Source: Cheilinus undulatus
Taxonomy: Eukaryota; Chordata; Actinopteri; Labriformes; Labridae
DNA length: 64,000 nucleotides
Direction: 5' to 3'
Assembly (NCBI RefSeq): GCF_018320785.1
Contig: NC_054885.1
Coordinates: 10,600,421-10,664,420 of the forward strand
This document shows positions 38,501-47,542 of the stretch, piece after piece. Numbering within the stretch: position 1 is the stretch's first letter; each line of letters opens with the position of its first letter. Both the position numbers and the translations under genes were made by a program. The notes beneath the pieces are model-generated. The model made no database searches, was not told the origin of the DNA, and saw only the letters and a list, made by a program, of their open reading frames with translations.

Positions 38501-41500
38501 TAAAACAATGAAAACAGTCGTGGAGGGAAAGGGAATAAGAGCAGTGTAATTTGAGTAGTTGAGGCTCTGATTGACTTCACTTCATTAGTAAGTGACGAGA
38601 GAAACTTGTAACAGTCAGAACCCCTGTAAACTGGAGCACAGAAAGCAGCTGGATTTTGCTGACCGATGAACAGTTTGAAACAAAATTATTGGTTGTGTTG
38701 ATGAATGGACACGGTTCTGAGAAAAATATGTCACATTCATAACCACTGAGTTTTATTGGGAGCCACAAAACTATATTTAAGGCAGTTCAACATTATTTTT
38801 TATGTCAACAGTGTCCCTTCCTTCCCCACAAGACCTCATGGAGGTGGAGGTGCCGGTTGTGGGGAACAGCAGGTGCAACTGTTACTACGACTCGATTGTC
38901 TCGATCACAGACAACATGATCTGTGCAGGCTTTGAAAATGGAGGGAAGGGCCCCTGCCAGGTGGGCATGTTAAACTCCATTGTTTCTGTCAGATTTGACA
39001 ACCTTTGACTACAGTTCTCGTAAACAGTCCTCTTTTCACACAGGGGGATTCAGGAGGTCCAATGGTGAGCATGCAAAATGGCCGCTGGATCCAGGAGGGA
39101 GTCACAAATTTCGGAGTAGGATGTGCTGAGCCTTTGTTTCCAGGAGTCTTCGCCCGTGTGTCCCAGTTCCAGACGTGGATCAACGGCCACATCGCTGTCA
39201 ACCAACCAGGCTACTTGACCTTCACATCAGCAGGGAACGACACTGACCAAAGCTTCAACTGTAATAGCCCGTCTCCAACACCAAACCCAACCCCTGAGTC
39301 AACGCCCCCTGCACGTGAGCGCCTGCCATATAATTATATGTGCTGATTTTAATCCTAACATCTTCAACAGGAAAACAACCGTTTTTACGGTAATCTGGCT
39401 GCAGCTTGGTAACTCTAAAATGAGGGAGGCACTGAAACTATGGGCTGTTTTTGTAGATGCACAACTCCATCACTATCTTACTGCTCAAGTTTTTAAAGTG
39501 AAAAAAGCCAAGATTTATGATAGAGATGTGTTGTGCAGTTTCTTTACTTTTCCACTAGGTAGCACCCTGGGTTCATAAATTAAGCTCCCATATATGAGTT
39601 AGGTAACATTCTATTCGTTTATGCATGTACTCTTTTGACCATGTCACACTGCCTCTTTAAATGAAATATTATAGGATTACTGTGTACCTTCAGTGTTGAC
39701 TCTACTAAAGAAGATTAGGGCAACTAGAAAAAAAACTAGATTTCCTTTTTCCTATTCTGAGATAAAGGTCAAATTCTGAACTAAAAGTCAGAATTCTAGA
39801 AAAAGTCAGAATGCTGAGCTAAAGGTCAGAATTATAGAAAAGATTGGAATTCTAGAAAAAGTCAGAATTCTGAATTAAAACTCTGAATTCTAAGATAAAA
39901 GTCAGGATTCTAAGAAAAATAGATTCCTGCATAAAAGTCAGAATTCTGAGATAAAGGTCAGAATTCAAGAAGAAGTCAGAGTTCTGAGAAAAAAGTCAGA
40001 ATTGCAGTTAAAGTCAGAATTCGAGGTAAAGTCAGAATTAAGAGATTTTAAAAAGTCACTTTTACAGTAAAAGTCCAAATTGCAGACAAATTCAGAATTC
40101 AGAGACAAAAGTCAGAATATCAGAAAAAGTCAGAATTCCGAGGTAGAAGTCAGAGTTATAGAAAAAGAAGTCAGAATGGTTTTGAGAAGGCAGAGGTATA
40201 GAAAAAGTCAGAATAGCAAGATAAAAGTCAGAGTTCTTAAAAGAGTCAGAATTCTAGAAAAAGTCAGAATTCTCAGATAAATGTCAGAATTTTGAGAAAA
40301 GATTAAAATTTTGAGACTGGAAGACAGAGTTCTGAGAAAAAAGTCAAAATTCTGTGGGGAAAAGTCATTTTCTGGCTTCAATCTCAAATTCTGACTTTTG
40401 TCCAAATTGCATCACAATTCTTTTTTCAGTTGCCCTTATTTCTCTTTCCTAGTACAATGGTGTTTAGCTAAAGGTGCCCTCCTTGTTGGCAAAACACACT
40501 AAACTGCCCTCTTGGCTGGTTAAAACATGATAAACTGCCCACTTGGGTGGCAAAAAGGCATGTTTAAGTACCCTCCTCATTGGCAAAACACACTGAACTG
40601 CCCTCTCAGGTGAAAAAAAAACACCTACTTGCCCCCTTGGCTGGTTAAAACATGATAAACTGCCCTCTTGGGTGGTAAAAGCGTGTGCTTAAGTGCCCTC
40701 CCGGTTGGCAAAACACTACCGCTCTCTTGGGTGGAAAAACACACTAATCTCCAGAAGACCATTAGGACCAAGAAATACTATGAAACATTACTGTTGCAAT
40801 GACTTCTATGTTGGGCCCTTTTTTGATCTATATTGAGCCAGAACTATACCTCGCCGAACCAGTTTGGATTATCTGTTGCTAATATGGTGTTAAAATGCAC
40901 TAGAATACAGGAAATGGCATCTACTTAATTGAAAATGTTCTGGGAAAGACCCCCAGACCCCTAGGGATTTATTTATTTATTTCTGTGTGTTCTTCACAGT
41001 CCAATGTTGAATCTACACAGTTCTTGTGGATGCTGATCCTAACTACAAACTAACTTAAGTAGTCTGTCTAGTTAGTCTGTTTTAAGGCTATATAATGTGC
41101 CATTTGTATAACATAAATATGGCTAAAGTGCCCTCGAAAATAAGCAAAACATAGTGCCTTTCTTCGGTGGCGAGAACGTGCTCTATGTGCCCTTTTTTTT
41201 TTCTTTTTGCCCCTGCCCTTGAAAAAGTCTGTGCACGCCACTGTTCCTGGATCAGAGCTTTAACATTCATCTCTTTAGTCTGTGGGTTTGTTTAAATAAG
41301 TATTCACCAACTAGTCCTTCTTAAATGTGTGATCTTTAACTATGATTTACTTGGTGAACTCTTACATTCAGTAAATCTCAAATTTTGTATTAAGAATTAG
41401 TTAATATTAAAAGAAACACATCCCTGATGCTTTCAGAGTGTGAATGACATGTTCACAACACTCTTGTCAGACAAAGATTCAACTTTGTCCAGTCAGCACC

Positions 41501-44500
41501 ACAGAGTCAGAGCTATCAGACATTTCAGAAAATATAACCGGACTTGAAAATATAACATATAGCTTAGAATAACATTTAGCTGAGCTTTGATCTAAAGAAA
41601 ATGAAGCAGTAATTCTCAATTAAGTATTTATTTCTTACAAAACAACTGCCATTGGTGCCAAGTCACTCTAGTACGCCACTGGTACAGTACATTTACACTT
41701 TTACATTGGGAGAAACTTACGTTATTGTACCAGAAGTTAAACCCACATTAGTGGCTACTGTAAACCTTGCAGGAATAGGGTAGAAAAGTTGTATGATAAT
41801 TTATCTGCTGCATCTGGTCAGAATTACAAGCTCTAACACTTAAAAGAAGGCTCTTATACTTCTTTTCTTTCCAGCTGTGGTCTGTGGTCAAGCCACACTG
41901 AATTCACGTATAAGCGGAGGAAGCTCAGTCGCAGCAGCTGGCGAGTGGCCATGGATGGTGAGTCTGCAAAAGAATGGGACCCATGTGTGTGGTGGGACTT
42001 TGGTGGCCGAAGAATTTGTGTTGAGCAACGCCAACTGCTTCTCAAGGTGAGACACCCAGAGTGATGTCACTTGTGCTATAATGCAGGGCTGGAGTGTGAC
42101 TCATTTTCAGCACTTTCAGTTTCATTGCACAGACCAGCCTACTTTAGTTCACCTGAACCTTAACCTAAAGTCTCCTTTTTCTTGTGATTAATTCAAAAGT
42201 GAAGCTTCCATATATTCTAGATTTATCACAGCATGAAAAAATGTTTTTTTTCTTAACTTATTGGTATATTCTAAACAAGAATCAAAGGATTTACAGAAAT
42301 GTCATCATTCTGGGAAACTGGGAGCTTCTTTTGCATGAATTCCTGCATCAATGCAACATGGCATGGTGCCAGTCTGAGGCACTGCTTGGGTGTTATGAAG
42401 CCCAGGTTGCCCTGATGGCAGCCACTGGCTCGTTTGTATTGCCAAATCTGGTTCCTCTTGAAAAAAAGCATAAGTTAAGCAGTACTTTGCCAAACTTATG
42501 CCATGTATCATGCCTGAGAAAGGCATCATCTCCCTAACGTTGGTTTAATCCAAAAGCCATGCTTGGACCAGCAGGTAAACCAACACAGACACAAAGGCAG
42601 GAAATTGCCAACCACTTCTTGTTCCACATTGGGACAGGCTGTACAGATATTTTCCACAAATATTCAGGAGTGTATATGTGGAAAAAGCTTCGGCAGTTTG
42701 TCAAGGATTGACATGAAAAGGGACCATCTTTGAGAACAGTGTTAAAGGGTGAATCTGTAAAGGTTCAACCCTTGGATTAATGATCAGTCAGTCCTAATGA
42801 CTTATTTCTACCTCCAACAGTTCCCCCATACTATCTGAATGGACCGTTGTTTTGGGTCGTTTGAAACAGAACGGATCAAACCCGTTTGAGGTGATACTGA
42901 ATGTGATAAACATCACTCTAAGCAACTTCACTGGGCCAAATGTAGCAGTGCTGCAGCTGTCACCTAAACCCACCCTGTCAAACTACATCCAGCCCATCTG
43001 CCTAGACGATGGACGGACCTTCGCTGAGGGCTCAACCTGCTGGGGTGCTGGCTGGAGCCCTGGACGAGGAGGAGGTAAGTCTTTATTTTTATATCAGTTT
43101 ATTTAGAGAAGACATTAAGACATAAAAAAATCATTACGTTTTTACATACTCTTGTGTGAGGTAGTTACTGGGGTTTGATTCACTTCTAATAGTCTTTTTG
43201 TTTCAACATTTTTAGAGGAACAAGTTCTGCAGGAATTCCAGACCTCAATTGTAAACTGTGGAGACAGTTCATCAAGTGATGCGATTTGTACAGGACTGTT
43301 CACTCTAGAAACGGTGAGTAACAAAGGCAGTAAATCATCAGTCTCTCATATTACATCCTATTCTATCAAGATGCTGGTCATCACTGGGTTTTGGCTTATC
43401 AAAGGAGGAAAATCTGAAACCTTACTGTACCAAAGAATACCATACAACCTTTGATAGAGTATGCTGCATTATGAAACTACAATATAATGTGATATAGCAT
43501 GAAGTGATTGCATACGAAAGCTATGCTACATGTGATATGGTATTAAAATTAACTTCAAGATTCCCGCATATACCCTGTGACATGTTTCAACTTGATCTGA
43601 CACAATGTGACATGATTCAACATGATACAGTATATATCACAGTACAATATGATACGACAAAATATGATACTATAAACAAGACATGATACAATACAACACA
43701 GTATGATGTCATTGGGTTGCAAAAAACTCAAAAGAGGACCCTAGTGCAAAATAACTAATATTGATTTAAAGGTCACATATTTTTCCCCATATATTTGGAA
43801 GGATGCATCTCTGCTCCATCACAGCTGTGCTGCAGTTTGACTGCATGCCCCGCCGTTCATCAACTTCCACTGACTGCGTTTGAGTGCAGCATGGAGCAGC
43901 ACCACTGGAGTGCTAGACTCACGAGACAGAGGAGTTTTGTGGTACTTAAAGAATAACACCTGGCCATGCAAGTAGAAACTATTAAGTGCCATAAAAAAAT
44001 ACAAACACATGTCAAGCTATTGTTCTGAACTGCAGGAGTAGGATTAACTTGATTTGTCTCTGTTTTGTTCTTTCATGTAGAATTTTCTGCTTCTACTATG
44101 GGTCAGTAAGGCTTTATAAATAAATACACTTCCTCCTGCTCCTCTAACCTGCTGATTACGGGCTCTGCTATGCCCCATTAGGACTTTCTGTCGATGTAGT
44201 GAAAGGAAATACAGTCTGGCACAAGTGTGGCAACACGGAGTATTTTATTCTGAAGTTTAACCGGATATTTTAATTTGGTTTCGGCAACACTTCCTACCCG
44301 TTTCGATCTACTCTGTGCTGAAGTTATGCGCAGGACTCCGGCGTCCGGCAGAAATAGAAGTCCAGCATATCTGCTGTGGAGGGCTCCAGACTGCTGGAGC
44401 TCTGCCAGAGAAGAGCTGCAGTGGTGAAAGCCTTCTCACTGACTAAAACTGAAACCTATCTGCTCCGTTACCATGCTGGACGGACCAAACACACTTCTGG

Positions 44501-45371
44501 TGTATTTTAGGGGTAAGGCAGGAAGAAAAACTGGAACTGCACACAAGGGAAGGCAACTACAAAAAAAACCAACAACAACAAAAAAAAAACAGGAAACTCA
44601 ATGAGAGAACAAGTACACAAACACAGGAAGGGACAATGATTAACAAAATACCACACGAGAAACTATAAAAGAAATAATGAAACACAAAAAGGTAGTCCAC
44701 AAAACTCTAGAAATATGATACACACAGCTATAACACAATACACAGAAACACAAGGGCTTCAGGAAACAGCAAAGAAACTAAAGACGAAATCTGGATCATG
44801 ATAATGATAGGATGAGACAAAACACATTACTGTAAGACACAATAGAACACGATTATATGTCTTTGGCTCAGAAGCTGTACACTCTTAGCTCCGTCATTCT
44901 CTTTCAATTCAGCATTTTTTTCCAGTGCCATCTCATGAGGACCTGCTAAACACTAGCAATCAATGTGAACTTAGTACTCAATCTTGATGTTGAACATGAA
45001 CATGTCCATCTTTCCTTTATGTTAAGGGGGATTCTGGCGGTCCTCTGATGTGTAAGGTGGTTGGATCTTGGTTCCAGTCATCCGTGCTGTTGTTTCAAGA
45101 TGACTCCAGCAGACAAGTGCGAGAAGCTTCAATGATGGTCCTACCCAAGCTGAGCACCTATCAGGATTTCTTAACCAGGGTTGTAGGGCGCTTCATATCT
45201 CCAGCCGCATCCTCCCCCACCAACACCCCCGCCAACACCCCCACCAACACCCCGACCAACACCACAGCCAGCGCTACCACCAGCAGCAGTGTGGATGGCC
45301 CTGCTCACTCCTCTTTCTTCATCTTTTTCCATCTTCTTGTCTTCTCAGTGTGTCTTCAGCTCCTCCTGTAG
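23497..45371 (+). CDS. Gene 2: complete polyserase-like protein (signal peptide, three catalytic domains, pseudoprotease, GPI-like tail)
   Basis: Exons: 23497-23551, 25759-25779, 27206-27377, 28821-29089, 30456-30604, 30689-30941, 31901-31921, 33827-33998, 34440-34708, 35468-35616, 35701-35953, 36674-36694, 37312-37483, 37925-38193, 38812-38960, 39044-39314, 41875-42046, 42821-43074, 43216-43313, 45027-45371. Lengths sum to 3534 nt, giving 1177 residues and a stop, with every junction phase consistent. Order: signal peptide 1-18, Cys-containing linker, catalytic domain 1 (about 26-306), linker, domain 2 (314-594), linker, domain 3 (602-888), pseudoprotease (889 to about 1125), stalk and hydrophobic tail. 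The first activation site should be Arg38-Ile39. Human polyserases likewise hold several S1 domains with a catalytically dead one, so an extracellular, possibly GPI-anchored proteolytic scaffold is inferred. The start is chosen by the conserved signal exon and TATA-like promoter. Confidence 0.92.
25140..25440. repeat. Degenerate repeat of 'acccatttttgccactttt' words
   Basis: Loose tandem copies of a roughly 20-bp pyrimidine-rich unit in intron 1 of gene 2. The same unit fills the interior of the hAT element at 27890-28400. Confidence 0.6.
25759..25779 (+). CDS. Gene 2 first microexon (pro-region)
   Basis: 21-nt phase-1 exon, TTTTCAG acceptor and GTAAGT donor. Spliced, it encodes DCHSQLD between the signal peptide and VCGK. 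Unlike the internal linkers (xNISxxD), it carries a Cys and no sequon. The gene 3 equivalent (57336) encodes ECHLQED. Confidence 0.85.
26186..26615 (+). mobile_element. Interspersed element, copy 1 (CAGTGGCGTGCACAGAC end)
   Basis: It begins cagtggcgtgcacagac, a hAT-like terminus. It matches, in reverse orientation, 40815-41243, which ends gtctgtgcacgccactg. Shared internal words include gcactagaatacaggaaatg and its complement, and ggttcggcgagatatagtt variants. It lies in the intron before gene 2 domain 1. Confidence 0.7.
26949..27001. repeat. Perfect 25-bp palindrome (hairpin)
   Basis: Arms 26949-26973 and 26977-27001 are exact reverse complements around a 3-nt tat loop. The left arm starts catccagaatcattcatat. 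No poly-T follows. It directly precedes the block conserved upstream of the first C exon of genes 1 and 2. Confidence 0.95.
27206..30941 (+). CDS. Gene 2, catalytic domain 1 (exons C-D-E-F)
   Basis: Exons 27206-27377, 28821-29089, 30456-30604 and 30689-30941. VCGKAPLN then TTRIVGG. The triad is complete: His in TAAHC (about residue 79), Asp in DNDIALL (about 127), Ser in GDSGGP (about 225). The pocket loop GGKGPCQ gives Gly189-Pro190. Exon D begins [12 protein letters not shown], pairing it with domain 1 of gene 1. The C-D intron is interrupted by a hAT element and the D-E intron by Tc1-type fragments. All four exons remain open with standard splice sites. Confidence 0.92.
27570..28547. mobile_element. 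hAT-type non-autonomous element with 8-bp target-site duplication
   Basis: It begins cagtggtttctaaatggtgt and ends gtttgaaaaccactg, with subterminal ggtgtgcc on both sides. It is flanked by gtcttgac (27562-27569) and gtctagac (28548-28555), an 8-bp duplication with one mismatch. Paralogous introns at about 34188-34202 and 37656-37672 read gcaaagtctggaccatgc, the unoccupied site. The interior 27890-28400 is a degenerate array of cccatttttgccactttt words. No transposase. Confidence 0.9.
29542..30350 (-). mobile_element. Two abutting Tc1/mariner transposase fragments
   Basis: On the minus strand 29782-29567 resembles the C-terminus of a Sleeping-Beauty/Tss-type Tc1 transposase ([25 protein letters not shown]). 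30142-29810 is from another Tc1 group: [33 protein letters not shown]. It contains the ENLW catalytic-Glu region. Comparison with gene 1 (2830) and gene 2 (35370) introns brackets the insertion between ttcaaattcag and aataaaatgttt. Both ORFs are broken. Confidence 0.8.
31168..31770. mobile_element. hAT-type non-autonomous element with ATTTTTAT duplication
   Basis: It begins cagagctgtcaa and ends ttgacagcccta (TAGRGCTGTCAA-type termini). Flanking direct repeats are ATTTTTAT at 31160-31167 and 31771-31778. The equivalent gene 1 intron at about 3610-3635 reads caaaatcattttttatcat and is empty. Related fragments are at about 26836-26910 and 51225-51415 (reverse). Confidence 0.8.
31901..31921 (+). 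CDS. Gene 2 linker microexon 1
   Basis: 21-nt phase-1 exon giving LNISLTD when spliced. It differs from its gene 1 counterpart by the first codon (CTG for CAG) and one Ser/Thr change. The NIS sequon is kept. Confidence 0.85.
32375..33350 (+). mobile_element. Tc1-like transposon, 3'-truncated and frameshifted
   Basis: It starts near tattgtcaaaagtattcact. The ORF 32503-33033 has [17 protein letters not shown], an HTH domain with IPRSTVSGI, a GRPHKM linker, and a second HTH with [11 protein letters not shown]. After a frameshift, 33053-33349 contains MVWGCFSG, the second catalytic Asp in [11 protein letters not shown] and the [13 protein letters not shown] region with the last acidic residue. 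The C-terminus and right inverted repeat are missing, so the copy is non-functional. It lies in the intron between linker and domain 2 of gene 2. Confidence 0.88.
33827..35953 (+). CDS. Gene 2, catalytic domain 2 (exons C-D-E-F)
   Basis: Exons 33827-33998, 34440-34708, 35468-35616 and 35701-35953. VCGKPPLN then TTRIVGG. TAAHC, DSDIALL and GDSGGP give a complete triad. The pocket loop GGKGPCQ gives Gly189-Pro190. The C and D exons and the intron between them are almost identical to those of domain 3 of this gene (37312-38193). Exon E and the intron before it are instead almost identical to domain 1 (30358-30604). This mosaic suggests recent duplication or gene conversion within gene 2. Confidence 0.92.
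36004..36182 (-). repeat. tRNA-derived SINE-like repeat, second copy
   Basis: Matches 1120-1268 in layout: ggcctgtattatatagagg, aaagggccacag, tcaaaccaaggccccccac, then ttagactgctaggccatctg. The orientation is inferred as minus. It interrupts the intron after exon F of domain 2, splitting the repeated tatgtgctgatttt sequence that normally follows the donor. Confidence 0.6.
36674..36694 (+). CDS. Gene 2 linker microexon 2
   Basis: 21-nt phase-1 exon encoding QNISVID, identical at the protein level to gene 1 linker 2 (7277-7297). Confidence 0.85.
36765..37095. repeat. Dispersed repeat family A, copy 3 (shortened)
   Basis: Shares gatgtagctgtaggaaag, ggccttggcatcagtttta and tgtaacagacagagcattcc words with the copies at 4388 and 9345. 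It lacks the poly-G start and lies upstream of the domain 3 C exon. Confidence 0.6.
37312..39314 (+). CDS. Gene 2, catalytic domain 3 (exons C-D-E-F, long tail)
   Basis: Exons 37312-37483, 37925-38193, 38812-38960 and 39044-39314. VCGKPPLN then TTRIVGG. TAAHC, DSDIALL and GDSGGP are intact. The loop GGKGPCQ gives Gly189-Pro190. Exon F is the 271-nt form with [14 protein letters not shown], matching gene 1 domain 3. It splices directly to the pseudoprotease at 41875. Exon E and its upstream intron (38440-38811) match gene 1 domain 3 (11880-12355). Confidence 0.92.
39755..40420. repeat. Degenerate tandem repeat, GTCAGAATTCTGA type
   Basis: Dozens of irregular copies of a unit like aaaagtcagaattctgagat. 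It is positionally equivalent to 14128-14490 of gene 1 but nearly twice as long. Weak ORFs across it are low-complexity artefacts. Confidence 0.85.
40473..40745. repeat. Tandem repeat of 'ctgccctcttgg-tggttaaaac' units
   Basis: Roughly 30-40 bp units with variants of ctgccctcttggctggttaaaacatgataaa and gtgccctcctcattggcaaaacacact. It forms the left part of the insertion that continues as the inverted element copy at 40815-41243. Confidence 0.75.
40815..41243 (-). mobile_element. Interspersed element, copy 2, inverted relative to 26186-26615
   Basis: Reverse complement of the 26186 copy, ending gtctgtgcacgccactg. The paralogous gene 1 intron around 14660-14730 lacks it: there gctaaag and ctggatcagagctttaac are only about 60 bp apart. 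Confidence 0.7.
41875..45371 (+). CDS. Gene 2, terminal pseudoprotease domain with stalk and GPI-like C-terminus
   Basis: Exons 41875-42046, 42821-43074, 43216-43313 and 45027-45371. SRISGG replaces RIVGG. His57 is Asn (LSNANC) and Asp102 is Asn (PNVAVL). Ser195 is retained in GDSGGP. Cys191 and Cys220 are absent and Cys136/Cys201 present. The oxyanion-region WGAGW differs from WVAGW in genes 1 and 3. The stalk contains a short [15 protein letters not shown] repeat followed by Ser/Thr, then VDGPAHSS and a hydrophobic C-terminus ending LQLLL. Compared with gene 1 the stalk repeat has changed in unit (NTT versus NTP), while the GPI-like tail is nearly identical. Confidence 0.89.
43430..43720. 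repeat. GATAC/ACAATATG-rich degenerate repeat
   Basis: Counterpart of 17520-17900, shorter. It lies in the E-F intron of gene 2's pseudoprotease. Followed at 43768 by a fragment (aaaggtcacatattttt) of the TTAA-element family. Confidence 0.7.
43790..44510. mobile_element. Unclassified insertion in the gene 2 E-F intron
   Basis: This DNA is richer in GC than its surroundings and has no counterpart in the equivalent gene 1 intron. It includes segments such as cactgactgcgtttgagtgc and gctccagactgctggagctc. No transposase or long ORF. The end points are inferred from where gene 1/gene 2 similarity stops and resumes. Confidence 0.4.
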
Positions 45372-46367
45372 AAACCTCTTACTTTTAACAGTGATTTACA
45401 TGATGTGACCGACACAAATTAATGTAAAAAAAACTTTGATTTGACGACATGTGTTGGCTTAAAACTGCTTGTATAGGTATGTGATTGGTACACAGCTCAG
45501 GTTTACGTCAAGGTGCAAAAGTAGCAAACTGAGGAAGATGAACATGTGCTGTATAAAATTCATAGACTATCAGGAAAATCCCTTTTCTGCATTGAGGGAG
45601 ATTTAGTTATTTAAATATTTCAAAATCAACATTTAACAATGGCAATATATGAAGTGTGCACTTTTTAAGACTTAGATTTTTTTTCAGGCCATTTTTCTAA
45701 GAGTGATAATATTTGGAAAAATGGTTTGAATCTTGGAGTAATAAGTGGTAAGCAAATACCAAGCTATCAGTTCATGCTAGCTTTGAAAACTGGGTTGAAG
45801 GAAAAGATATGTCACAGATATTGCTGTCTTTACCACAGCCCTAGTAGTGCTGAATGAATCTGGCTTGGGATTGCTTCCTCGCCAGGTTCAAAAGAGTGCA
45901 GGTTTATAGTGCAGATAAAAAGATTCTACTTTAATATTCAGACCATGACTTAAAAGCTCACGTCTTATATACAATAGATGATATTTACTTTAAGCATAAT
46001 TATCCAGGCTGCTTTATTTCTGTAGCATCAAGAACAAGATTCTGCTTGTTTGTCTTTGACATGACACAAATGTATGGTCAATGATTTTGTCTAAAGAGAA
46101 ACTATGGATGCTGGCTGCTTTGAGTCTGATTTGTCAGATTTAAAATGAAGAATTCTTGAAGCTGCCCTTCAAAAATGCTTTCATATGGAACTTATCACTG
46201 GACTTATTGAAGCTGTATATATCAAAAGAATATAACATTAAACTTCTCTATATTTTTAAACTGGAAAAATGTGTCTAGAAGAAGAAAATGATTGTGAAGT
46301 AGTTTTATTCAGCAATTAAGGGAAAAACACATTTGGAAGCACTTAGGAGCACAGCATCTACCTCATT

Positions 46368-46642
46368 GGCTACGTTCACACAGCAGTTAACAGTGACCTC
46401 AACCTGATTCTTTTTTGCTCACATGCGATTCTTATCTGATTCCTTTCTGACAGTGTGAACAGCGCAAGTCACATTGAATTTGTCCTTTTCAAATCAGATT
46501 CAGGCTACTTCCGTATGTGGTTCTAAATCAGATACATATCTGATCTTTTGGAAGTTGACTGCAGTGTGAACAGTCAGCCAAAAAAATCAGATCAGAGAAA
46601 AGATCAGAATTGAGCATTAAGGCCTGCAGTGTGAACGTAGCC
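46368..46642. mobile_element. Palindromic MITE (GGCTACGTTCACAC ends)
   Basis: The left end ggctacgttcacacagcag and right end ctgcagtgtgaacgtagcc are inverted repeats with one mismatch. Internally, tcagat/atctga and tgaacag words continue the inverted symmetry. ATT directly flanks both sides, a possible 3-bp duplication. The 275-bp element lies downstream of gene 2. Confidence 0.85.
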
Positions 46643-47542
46643 ATTGTGTCTGCAAGCTGCTGTACCATGATATTGTCTCTATCAGAAATGACTCAGTACT
46701 TATAATAAGCACAGTATGAAGCTGCTCATTACATAAGTCATAGTGATCTGGTTTGAAATTAAAAATTCTCATCTTTCCAAGCTTTGTCATGAAAACAGCT
46801 GTAACACAGATGTAGCCATACTGGACACATTAAAATAATAAACTGCTCATAAATAAAGTGAACATTATTTCATTTTTTTTGCTTTTTTCAATTATGTAAA
46901 GCCTGAATCAAACTTGGTAGCAATGTAACTAAAAGGAAATAGATCAAATATATTTTTCACTTGCTATAACTGCTTTAAAGAAAATGAAGTTAAAACTCCT
47001 TTTGGTCTTTTTTGGGTCTCTTTTCTCCAAGATTTTATAAGTTAAACATCCCAAAACCCAATAAATGTGGCAGGTACATCAGGCATGGTGAAAAATGTAA
47101 TATTTTATGGGTCTCCAATGGAGGTGGGGAGAATTGGCTCACAACAGCTTTCGAACTGCCAGCCTGCAAAGCAAGTATGACCCAGAAAAATGAAATTTGG
47201 TAGGCATTTATGGCATCCTGAGACCTAAAAAAAAGTCGGGTCATCACTGTGAATCCCCCATAGGGAGAGCACCATTTTGGAAAAACTGACTAAATTTGGA
47301 AGGGTTTTTTTCCCATTTCCCATGAAATGAATATGTCAGGTTATTTTGTTTCAGGTAACAGGCGAGCTGCATGTGACGGTTTATTTTACTATTTTCCTTT
47401 GACTTTCTAAATCAACAATCAAGGCCAGCCATTGATTACATACAGTATTGGACCTTCCTTAACAGAAATGGCCCTTTCTAAAGAGGAGGTGGTGGTTGAA
47501 TACCATTCTTAAAACCTCAGTGATGAATAACTCATTACTCAC

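Noticed and set aside
40080..40405. ORFs on both strands in the GTCAGAATTC region
   Set aside because: Low-complexity Lys/Arg/Glu/Ser translation of a tandem repeat.
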